A program made the position numbers and the translations under genes. This document shows, piece by piece, positions 49,501-61,500 of a stretch of 64,000 nucleotides of DNA. Under the pieces are notes generated by a model. The model searched no databases and was not told the origin of the DNA. It worked only from the letters and a program-made list of their open reading frames with translations. Position 1 is the first letter of the stretch. The number at the start of each line of letters is the position of its first letter. This DNA comes from Diplolepis rosae (lineage: Eukaryota > Arthropoda > Insecta > Hymenoptera > Diplolepididae): the NCBI GenBank assembly GCA_030998225.1, contig JAPYXD010000727.1, positions 2,604,001 through 2,668,000 on the forward strand. The letters are read 5' to 3'.

Positions 49501-52500
49501 TCCTGAACATTACGATGTCTTACAACACACAAGATTTACTGGTACAAAATACAATCTGTTTTCAATCTTTGTTTATATTTCCTAAAGTCACAGCAGATTT
49601 GACTGAATATTGAAATTATCAATGATTGAAAATTTATTTCACAGAACCCAATCAAGGACAAATAGCCCAACGTATCGTGCGAGCAGGTCAAGATGCTATG
49701 AATCAGGGTGTAAGAATTCTAAGCACTCAAGGAATGGTTCGTCCACCTGTAATATCCACTGCAGTTAGTGAAACCAGTGTCAATGCTCCTGAAGCTTCTG
49801 AAATCCCGGACAACGTTACTGCCGAACTAGAGAAACTCGAGCAAGAGGGTGCACCTATGGTAGAGGTCGAAAACGTGAGTGCAATTTTAGGAGACTTTCC
49901 TGAAGACGAAGACGAGCTTCTTGGTAAGTTAATGAAACCATTGACAAGTCATTATTAATAAGAAAAGCAATGAATAATTTTCTCTTTTTATGCTTTTAGC
50001 TGAGATGGGTGCTGACTTCAATATTTTAGAATATGCGGACCCGGAATTGGATAACATAACTGGAGGCGAGAAGACTAATATCCTTGATTTGGATTTAGAA
50101 CAGGTTGAGGTTGAAACGAAAGAAGAAAAGCAGAAAAAAGAGACCAAGGAAGAGCCAAAATCGGAAGATTTAGGTGGAACCACAACTGCTCACACAGATG
50201 CGAATGAAGGAAACGTGACGAGCACCATACAAACCTCAACAGAAACAACTTCTTCTCCTACACAAACTCAAACAATCCAAGCTGTTACACCAGCGACTCA
50301 AACTTCCCAATCTTCAGCTACTGTTTTGCCTCAAGCTCATCCACAAGCTGCATCTGTACAGCAACAAATGAATCAACACGTGCAAGCAGCGGCCGCAATG
50401 GGAAGGCCTATGGCACCTGGAACTCGACTTCTTGCTCCAGATGGAACCATTGGAGTTGTAACCTCTACCAACACCGTTACCGTCAGCTATCCTACAACAT
50501 TCCCTGGCCATCCACAACGCATTTCCCAAGCACATTTACAAGGTGAAGTATATTTTGAATTTTTAAGAAAAACATGAATATTTCATGATTAAAATGTATT
50601 GTAATTAATATTGTTCTATTTTGCAGTTCAACATCAACGACTTGGAATGAGAGGTGCTGGAGTACAGAATGTGGCCGGTAGAGTAGTGTCAGTCAGTCAC
50701 ATGATTGGACCTCGCATGCCTTTGCAACCACCTCCACCGCCTCCACCGCCGTATCCTGGACCTCCACCTCCCTACCGAGGGCCCATACAGGTTTGTACTC
50801 ATTTCATGATCTACTGATGGCCTTTAAATATTGCATCGCTTCTATAAACCGTAATTCTCTTCTTTCACTTCAAAGAAGTAAATTGAGTTTGATCTAAATA
50901 AATTTCCGGTTATTTGAATAATTTGTATTGCATTCTGATATAAGCGTTTTACAGATTTGAAAATTAATTTGATCTTTAAGTAAAATTGTTAATTCTGTTT
51001 CAAGTATAACCTTGATTTATTTATCAATTAATGATTTTATATTTGGCAGCAATTTAAAAGTGTAGAATGCTACAATTATGATAACCCGGTGTGAGTGTAG
51101 GCGTAGATGAGTGATTTATTTAATAAATAAGCATTGGCTGTTATAATGGTATTTTGGCCTGTGTGTATGCAATGCATTGGTGTTGGTGCATGTCTAGATG
51201 GGGCTATGCCCAGGTGAGCGAGGTTTGACGCGGCCCCCAATTCACATAGGGCACCAAGTGCCAGTCGCGGCTCCACCAATGGCTTCTGTGGTTCATACCG
51301 GTGCGCCAACAATGGCACCTCATCCTCAACGAAGACCTTTGCTTCTGCAGGTGAGCAAGACGCGGGCAATTAATAGCACCCTTCGTTGCCAAAAAAGCAC
51401 GAACCTCTCGAGAAAAAGGCCATTCTGCCTTTGAAATCTCCTTTGCTTCCAAGTAGCAACACACATATATATATCATATAATTAACACGGTCACTCAAAA
51501 TTTATAACGGCATTCTTATTCTTGGCAAACAATTTTTATTTTGCACAAAAAAAAATCTTATTTGAAGACAACATAAAAACTGAAATTATTCATTTTAGTG
51601 TATAATTTCATTATTACATTTAACTGAAAAACTTAAATTTAAAACAATATCATAATGGTGAAATTGCAAATTTAGTAGGGGAGAAGCGGCGAAATTGGCG
51701 CACCTAATAGAAAGTGCGAGTTTAAAAAGAAAGTATATGACTAAAAATTATGAAAAAATATTTATTTAATAGCTGGATATCTTTTCTATACTTTCCAATG
51801 GATAAAGATTGCATTGAAAATTATTAAAGCAGGTTTTTATTCAGATTTCCGAAGGACTGCACCTGCGTCAATTTACCCGCCATGTCGGGTAAATTGACGC
51901 ACTAATATTATAATCTTCTCTTGCCACGTATTAGTTATATTTTCATAGATTTAGAATTACATTTCAGTAGCAAAGGTTGATGAAAAGAGGTAGTTATAAT
52001 TTGAAACTAAATTTGAGATAGTATATCAAGATATGTGAAGTTTTTTATACCTTTATTCACATAAACCAGTCAAAGTTAAAATATATTTTATATTTGTACA
52101 ATAAAATACTGGCAATTGTGGATATTTAAGTGAATATTCAAATTGAAATCATTTTTATAGAGAATTATTTGAATTTGTAATCAGAAGTATATACAATTAT
52201 TAACTTTAGAAGACTTATAAATAATAGAAACAATCAATCAAAAATACAAATTTTTTACTTACATTGCTTTCACATCTTAAAATCGAGAAAACTTTCAAAA
52301 CACTGTCAGACTGCAAATTAATTATTAAAAATCGCTTTTAAAATGCCTTAATACCTCAAACTTAAAAAAAAAATTTAACCACTGATTGTTCAAATGAATA
52401 TAACCTTACAAAGTCGTTACATCAGTTTTGCGAACCACATTACCTCCCATGTCACAAAAAATCTTGAGAAAAAGATTAGCAGAAAAGTCCAGCAACATTC

Positions 52501-55500
52501 AAATGTATATATCTATATATTAATAATTGTGTACTTACTATCTTCTTTATATTTTCAATCATAAACATCCGAGCACTTGACTTCAGTCACCGGTTTCCAG
52601 AAACACAACACGTGTGCCAACTTCGCCTCTGATTTGAATCTCGTATGCGCCAATTTTGCCGCAAGTGTATCGTTCATTAATTAAATACTTTTTACGTAAA
52701 ATGCTTATTTTTTCATACAAATATTCTATCCTAATCGTAAGATTAAATATCAAAGATTATAAAATCGTTGCATTAATCTAATTCACCTTGAATTACTATT
52801 ATTTAACGATTTAACTCAATGGCTTCGAACGCATAACCATTATGCCAAAAAACGATTAATCGCAATAAAACTGTATTAAGCAATTAGATTTTTATAATGT
52901 TTTCTATCAAATACATATCATACAAGAATGCACACGATAGAACTATTTTTATTTTTTGTTATGTTATCATTTTCTGAAAAATAGGGTGCGCCAATTTAGA
53001 CGACGCGCCAATTTCGCCGCTTCTCCCCTACCACTCTTTCCGGTCATGAATATCTTATTCTCAATTTTGGCGGAAACAAATTTTCTTTCTTGCATCACTT
53101 AAACAACCATTCTACCACAATTAAGCAATTTTTCTATAAAATACTTTAAAGTTTCATTTCAAATGTGGAGAGTTGGATTTGGATTACAAACTATAACAAC
53201 TTATTTCGAAATAATGTTATGAAGCTACAGCATGCTACTTGTTTTTTGTATATGTATCCAGTATAAGCGTTTTGATCATTCATTTCTCATATCACACATT
53301 AACATGTTGAAATATACTTGGAACTGATACTAACTGTCAGCAGTCATGTTCGCAGGAGCAACCGTTATTACTGGAGGAGCTCTTAGAACAAGAGAAGCGG
53401 GAACAGGAAAAACAACACCAGCAACAGCAGCAAGCTGATACTACAACACCAAGTGGAGCTCTTCTGAGTGACAGCGAATTCGAAAGGCTAAGAGCAGAAG
53501 CTTTAGCATCGCCCCCTCAAGGAATCGCAACCGTGACCGGCGGCGTTGCTCCTATAAGACCAGTCTGTGCTCAAAGATCTCCATCAGCTCCAGGTGCAAG
53601 TTGGTCTCCAGCAACACCTGATCCCAGTAAATTATCTGTCCAAGCTACGAGACAACCGATCTCTACACAAACTCCACCTGAACGTTAGTGTTGTACTTAA
53701 AATCTAACCTATTTATTTGAATTTATGCCAACTGTGCGTTCTTATTATTTCAGCACGCATTCCAACTTTCAATATTCCGCATCTTACTGCTCCACCTGTA
53801 CCGCCAGAAAATATTATTACAGAGCAGGATCGACATGTACAAATGCAATATGAACAATGGTTGAACCTTCAACAACAAATATTAACGCAACAACTTAAGT
53901 ATTACGAAACTGAAGTAGGGAAACTGCGTAAATTAAAAAAGGTACTGAACAAAGATGCAATTAATATTAAAATCTCAACAAAATTCCAAGATGAAACTAT
54001 CAAACTTACAATTGTAATATCAATTAAGGTAATGATTTTAATTCAAAAATTTTTTATTGTGAATTAAAAATGACATTCTTGTTTCAGTCTCTCAACAGCA
54101 AGCAACGCCAACTTCGGAAATCTGGTAACGAACTAACTGAAAATGACACCGCCGAATTGCAGCGTGTGACAACCGAACAAGCAATATTACAAAAACATCT
54201 AGATACGAGTCGAAAACAAACTCGACAACACGGAATGTTGTTACAAGAATATCGTAGTAAACAGCAACAAAAAATGCAGCCTCAAAATAACGAACCATGT
54301 TCACCTATGATGTCTCCCTCTCAACACTCTTCTCCTCTTAGCAGTCCAGCTGCCCTTGTTTCGCATAGTCCAGGTCCTGGAAATGCTTCTTCTACCATGA
54401 TACAACATTCGCCTGCAAATTCTATCGTGCAACATAGTCCAAATCCACCTATGTTACAACATAGTCCCGGAAATTCACAATCAAATAACCCCGGTACGAT
54501 GTCGCCTCATAATATGCAACCGTCTCCAAGAATCGGTACTCCGTTATCGCAAGGAGATGAGAGTCCATTTAGTCCAGGCGCCATGCCTTCTCCTGGAATT
54601 TGTGTTCCTGCAGCTACGAGAATGACATCTCCACAGCACCGAGCTGTTATCACGGGAAGACTTACTACGAGTCCTGGATCTTTCTCCTCTGACGCTCGGT
54701 CACCACAGCAGATAATGAATGATCAAAGCATTCGAATGCATGGAATCACGCAACGATTCGTCCGTCCACCTGCAGTTGGAGAAGTCACCCAACGACCTAG
54801 AATGCAGTTACAAGCGGGGCTAGTTTACGGACAACGATCACCACTTGGAAGCCCTCAACCTCAACAGCAACCAATGCTTACACAACAACAGCATCAACAA
54901 ATGCTTCAAAGACAACAGATTATCCAACAGCAGCACGAAGTAATATCGCAGGATAATCAAAGTGTTATCACACAGAGGACTTTGCAAATGGTACAGCAAA
55001 GACAACAACTCTTGCAACAACAACAGCAACAACAACAGCTTGTTCAGCAACAGAGACAGCAGTTTTTACAATTACAACAGCAGCAGCAGCAACAACAGCA
55101 GCAGCAACAACAATTACAACAACAACTGCAGCAGATTCAACAGCAGCAGCAGCAACACATGTTACAAAAACCGCCGACTTCGCCTATGGTTTCTCAACCC
55201 GTCAGCTCTCCTAGTCCCCAATTACATCAGCAAATGCAACAAGGCTACGGACAACAGCCTCCAAGTTCTCCACTTGCCCGCAGTCCTGCTGTGCAACAAA
55301 CAATGGGTTCTCCTATGCTTCAACAACAACTCAGCCAATCGTCCCAACCTCCAAGTCCCATGGGTTCCAGAGTTCTTAATCATCCTTCTACTTCTCCCAT
55401 GCTGCAACATCAATTGAATAACTCTCATCATCCTCCGCCTTGTCAGACTCCCAACTCTCCCATGCCTCGCAGTCCAATGGTTGGAGGCTCACCGATGCAG

Positions 55501-58500
55501 ATGCAAAGGAGACAGTCGACTGGTAATAGTCCAGCTATGCCAGACAGACCCCAGAGTGTAGAAAATCCTGGAACTCCTAGAACTCCCCATACTCCACATA
55601 CGCCACACACACCTCATGGAAATTATAATTCTCAGAATTCTATGAACCACGATCAACAGCAGGTTCAACAACAGCATCAGCAAATGCAACAGAAGCAATT
55701 ACAACAGCAGCAACACCAACAACATCAGCAACAGCAGCAGCAACAACAACAACAACAACAACAACAGCAACAACAACAACAACAGCAACAACAACAACAA
55801 CAACAAATTCAGCAACAACACCATCAGCAAGAGCAAAACTCTATGGATCACTCTAGAGGTGGAGGAAACCCTCACAATCCCATCAACGCTCTGCCTCTGC
55901 CGACTTATTTTGGCAGATTTGGATATTTTAAGTTAGGCCTCAGAGGTGGATCTCCTATGTGGTCTACGAAGGCCGAAACCAGTAAAGGTAAAACATCTGA
56001 GCCAACTTTGAGCAGTGATGATAAACCAAACCCTCCGACACTTGTACATAGGAAGACTTCTCTGAAAAACTCTCTAGTTTGTGCAGATTACAACGACTTT
56101 GATGATGATTCTCACACTCCTCCACAAACTTCTCCGCTCACAATTGAGCCGAAGGCATCAACTTCCTTTCTAACTGATAGCGCTTTGAGTAGTCCAAATG
56201 ATAAATTGGAACCCATCCCTGATACCACTGATTATGACGATGATAAGAATGTCGTCAACTCTGAAGTAACCTTGAGTTCTGCTGCACAGGGAGATAATGA
56301 TGACATCAATGATATAGAACAGTTTGGCGGGACAAATCTAGAGGATGTGATTTGTCCTCTCGAGGCTGATAATCAGGATGAATACACCTTGAATGTGCTC
56401 TTTGCACAGGATATGGTGTTGATTGATAGCAACGATTCTCTCAGTAACGCTCTTATTAACGATAGCACTCAGAATCATAATCTCCAAATGCAGATTTTAG
56501 GACTTGAACCTTCAGAAACGCAGGTAGAAGAGACAAATCTGAGCGACGAAGATGCTCATTCGCGAATCAGAAATAAAAAAGATTTGCATTTAAGTCTTGT
56601 GAGGTCTATTGAAACTGGGAAGCGACTCGCAGCTGTTACTGATACTCCAGAGTCATCAGATCAAGAAGAGTTACATACGATTTCACTTTCAAGTCAAGGT
56701 GTAATGCCGAACCAGGGTCAATTACTGGAGCATAAATCAGTAAAAGAAACATGTAAAGATGAGGTAGACAAAGCAGAAAAAGTCAATGCACAGGATTCAA
56801 AGGAGCCTAAAATTATCGAACCAATTTTAGAAAAGCCTAAGATGGATCAAGAACAAGAACGGGTAAGCCGCACTACTTCAACTTCTCAAATCTCAACATC
56901 ATCAGTTGTGACTAACACGAGTAGAGTGAATGTTCTGTTTGGTACTGATAATACTGTAAAATCAGCAGTTTCTGTCCCGATGACTACGAGTCTGAGTCTC
57001 CAAAAAACTTTTATGCCTTCAAAATCAAGTGCAACCTTCGCCACTTACTCTGTCTTGAAAGAAGTAGCTCCTAACACGAAAGAAAATCAAAATAAAGGTG
57101 GATTAACTATGGGTAGTATAGTCACAGATGCTAAAATCGCAGCTAGACTCACTCAAGCAACTTTGCAAGGCACTTATCCGAAAGACTCGATGATTGAATT
57201 TAAGAAAACAGAAGCAACACCTGTGGCATCGAAGACAGGAATAGAAAAAACCATCGAAGAGGTATCAAAAGTAATAAAGATGGATAACTCATCAAAAATT
57301 TTGCCCATGCTCTCTACCTCTAAGGTATTTATCTCGGAAACATTGAAAAAAGATTACACGATAAAATCAATTGATCCCAAATCTTGGATTTCTCGCGAAG
57401 AAGAAAAAAAGAACGAAAATCATTGTGGAAAACAGAAACTACTAGAAGTAGAAAATTCGACAGTTTCTAAACTAGAATCTAAACTAGAACAACGCGCTAC
57501 CGAAGATAAGAAACCAGATTCATCAAACACCACTGACGAACTTGAATTAGAACTTGCAGCTCTTCATAATCCTGCGGAAAATATCTCAAATGGTGAGAGG
57601 AATTTGAAAAAAGAAGATTCAAGTAGTGCTAACTTGGAAAACTCATTTCAAAGAAGACAGACATCTCCTGTCGCTGATGATAATGAGTCCCTTGTACATA
57701 TCTTGGAGAACGATTCTGAGCCTGTTATTGAGGGTGGAAACAAATCAGAGACTTCCGAAGTTGTAAAGCAAGAAAAGGGAAAGTCTAAAATACCACAAAC
57801 AGTGCAACCGAATAAAGCAAGTTCATCTAATAGAGAAAACCAGGATACACAACACGAAAGTTCAGTATGTAATTCTTTCGCACGAAAAAACTCTACAGTA
57901 CAAAAAATTCTGATGGAAGAATCTCCTGATGAAATCCTAGACTTATTGGACGGGATTATATCGTTAAAACCAGAAATGGTAAATACAGATATTTTGCAAA
58001 AAGATAAGTCGCAAAAGTCTAATTTGCATTACCAAGTGCCTACACCATCAGGTACCCTACCGGCGAATATTCTTCAAGACTCATCAGTGGATGTAGAACA
58101 AGGGAATTCCACCAATGAACGTCAAAGCTCGAGCGAGAGAAGTTCTCCACAAACTTCGAGGGAAAGTCCTTCCCAAATCCAAGCGGGACAAAGAAGAGTA
58201 AATACGAATGCGCAAAGTGTTGCTCCAATTGTTGGGGGAACTGTTGCCCACTTGCAGAAGACTACAACGTCTGTTTCTCATCATTCTCCGCTGTCTAAAC
58301 CTTCAGATCTGGCTCAAAATATTAAGAATGGGTCACAACAACTTAGAAATCTCTTGTCTTCATATCAGACAAATCACTCGCAAAGTCACTCGACAGCAGC
58401 AACGAATATTATGACAATGGTACCTTCATCTACGACTGGGGCTCCAAAGAGTGGAAACACAGCAACCACAAGTACCATCTCGGCCCCTTTGACTTCGTTG

Positions 58501-61500
58501 ATTACACAATCTGGAACAGGAATTCATCCACAGACGACCCCTATTGTAACTAGTACAGTTCTTGGGAAATCAGAGACAGAAAATACTGTGTCGACCAGTC
58601 CTCAGCAGACTAAAGAAACCACTACCACTGTTGCTATGGTTTCCAATCTGGCAAAATCACTGCCTTCCGAACATTTTTTGAGGACCACTATGAGCGGAGT
58701 ACAAACTCAACCAAGTACCATTTCTCTTCATACATCATCCAATACTACGCCAAGACCAAGTGGCATTTCTATTACATCAAATGCTATGTTAAATGCAATG
58801 TTAGCTGGAACCAATTCAGCGAAACCAACAATGGCAGGGAGAGCGGGCACTCATTTGACTCAAACAAGCAATTTGTTGAGTTCTGTCATGCCTCCGTCTT
58901 CCATACAGAGGACGCAAAACGTTCAGGCGATTCTACAAGTCAGTTCTAGCTGCTCTTCCATACCTTCTAGGATGCTGGTTAACGTTACTTCAGCTACGGT
59001 AAGTCGAAACTTTAATTGAGTTTTGTCTTAGAAATTGAAATCAGAGTTTACGAATTCCTGATAATAACATAATATTTTTTAATGCTGTAAATAAATATCA
59101 TAATTTCTTTCAATGTCAAAATAAAACATTTCTCTGGAATGGTATGACTATTTTCGGTTTTTGTTTATTTTAGTTTGCTTTAATATTTCTATTTTTTTTT
59201 GTACAGGGTAAAAATGTACGTTGTCACTTACGAGTTTTTTAAAGAAAATTTGTTTATTAACCACGTAATTTACGAAAATATAAGCTTTCAGGTGAACATT
59301 CTACTTTATTGAAGATTCAAACTGAACGATCAAGTTTAATAATCAATTTATTTTTATAGAAAATTGACTATCTTGAATCCGAAAAATAGAATCTTGTAAC
59401 TCCACTATCAACTAATGTATAAAAATTATTTTTTCCCATTAGCGGGTTATAAAGTTCATTTTCTTGCCCTCTGCAGAGCAAAAAATCCATTTTTCGACAC
59501 CCCCAGTCGGAAAAAAATCGTGTACAACACAGAAAAATAGTATATTGTGTCCTCGCTTTACTCGGGCATTAAACTTCACACTCGCAAAATAAATTTTTTT
59601 TTTCCTAGTTGCACAATATACTATTAAAGTTTTTTAAACAAGCAAAGTATGATTGAGCACTGAGCATGACAACTTAAAGCTTGGCAACGTCGCAAGACAT
59701 CACACACTTTTAGTGAAAATTTGACTCTGAAAATTTTAAATATACCTATTGCAGGAATGTAAACTTAAATAAACGAAAAATAGTCAAATTTATTCCAACT
59801 TCTGGACAAAATTATCAAATCTAATCTCGATTTTAACGTGTCAATTAAAGAAATCAAAACTTCAACAATCATAATTAATGGAGTTCTCAAAAGTAGTTCC
59901 TAATTGCGAATAATTATGTTTCATTTTTAGTGTATAATAATTATTTTCAAGCAATGTAAAAATATTCATTATTTTCTTCTGATAGAATTAATATTGGTTT
60001 AATTTGAAACAAATGCTGTTAGGAAAAAGAGCAGTAGAATTTTAATTTTCAAACAATTCAACACATTTCTGTGATTGGAAACAAGCCATCGTTCCTTTTC
60101 TAGCTGCGCGGGAGGCGAAATAATGAACACATTAGATATTTAACACAAAAATACTTATTGCGAAAACTCAGTGAATCGGAGTTCTGGCAGCTCCGATATA
60201 TCCATTTTTATTATTAGTCCATAATAACTTAAAGACTGTAATCAGTAATGTTGAAACCTATTTTCTCTCATAAAGAGCATTATTACCTATAGAAAATGAA
60301 TGAAATTACTTCTAGAATAATAAAAAATAATTTAATTTCTTTATTATTTTATAAATAGCATGAAGAGTATACATTTATTCTCGATCAGTGATTCGTGACT
60401 TCGGGTATTAACTACATTTTCTGAACCACATGAAATATTAAATTACAACCATTTTCAGCTATATAAATATTCGTTTATTTATTTATTTATTACATGCAAT
60501 TGAAATAGATATTTATTTTATATTTAACTAGACTTAGCAGATTATTTATCACCCGTTTTTGTACGAATGGAGTTTTGCTTCATAAAAATAAACACACCCA
60601 TCAAAATTGACATTTTTAAAATAGAGTAGAAGATTGTGTTAAAAGTAATTAATATTCGTTAGGTGAGTTTGACGCAAATTACGAGATAAGCAGTCTAATT
60701 TTACTAAGTATGACGACACGAAATAATGATTCAAAATCCGAAATGTGTTGTTGCGATCAGATTATTAAAAATAAAGAATACATTTTATGTACTCATTCCA
60801 TCCTAATTGTATATAAACACAGGAAATTAAAGGACATGTTCAATTTTTACATTTATAAATATTACGACCCTTAAAGAAAAAGGTCAATATTGCTTCTATA
60901 AATGAAGGAGATAATATTTACCTACAAATAGAGTGTTTCAGTGGCAAAGTTTTTATTAATTTGTATATATTGTATAAAAATCAAGAAAATCTTACTTTAC
61001 AATCTTATAAAATTTACAGCTTTAAAATACTTTAAATACGATATAAGAGTTTGAAATTGTCTACGAGGACACCTGTCGGCAACATATCCTATCTGATACG
61101 CGACTAGTGATCCTCCGATAATCTAGGCAGTGAAAAAAGTTTCAAACTTAACTAATTAATTTGAAATTACTTAGTGAATTATCGCTTTGCAGGTGAGTTC
61201 CTCAATGCAGTGTGTTCGAACAATCGTGCCACCCATGGTCACAGCCACAGCGACACCAGTCAATGTCACCACCAGCATTCTGCAGTCCACTTTATCCCAA
61301 GCGCCAAATCTACTGCACTCTCAACTTACATCAGGAGAAGTGCAGTATAAGACTGGGGCGTTGCCAATAGACAGCAAAAACGCGGAACTTGAAGCATTAC
61401 CCTCGAGCTCTACATTTAGCAAGAAAGACTCTGATGGACTTCAATCAAAACTACTCTTGAACGACAAACCATCTTCTTCTGACATCGGCAAAATTGTGAC

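Larger units (their letters stand above)
58999..61192. other. Intron 25 with dispersed repeats
   Basis: 2,194 bases. Bases ~59,430-59,640 are a dispersed repeat related to 62,930-63,470 (GTTGCACAATATACTATT, AAAAAATCGTGT blocks). Bases 61,043-61,150 are a minus-strand fragment of the SINE-like repeat, ending 42 bases before the exon 26 acceptor. Confidence 0.55.

Noticed and set aside
54838..55698. Leucine- and asparagine-rich frames overlapping the polyglutamine regions
   Set aside because: Alternative-frame translations of CAA/CAG repeats within exon 25.
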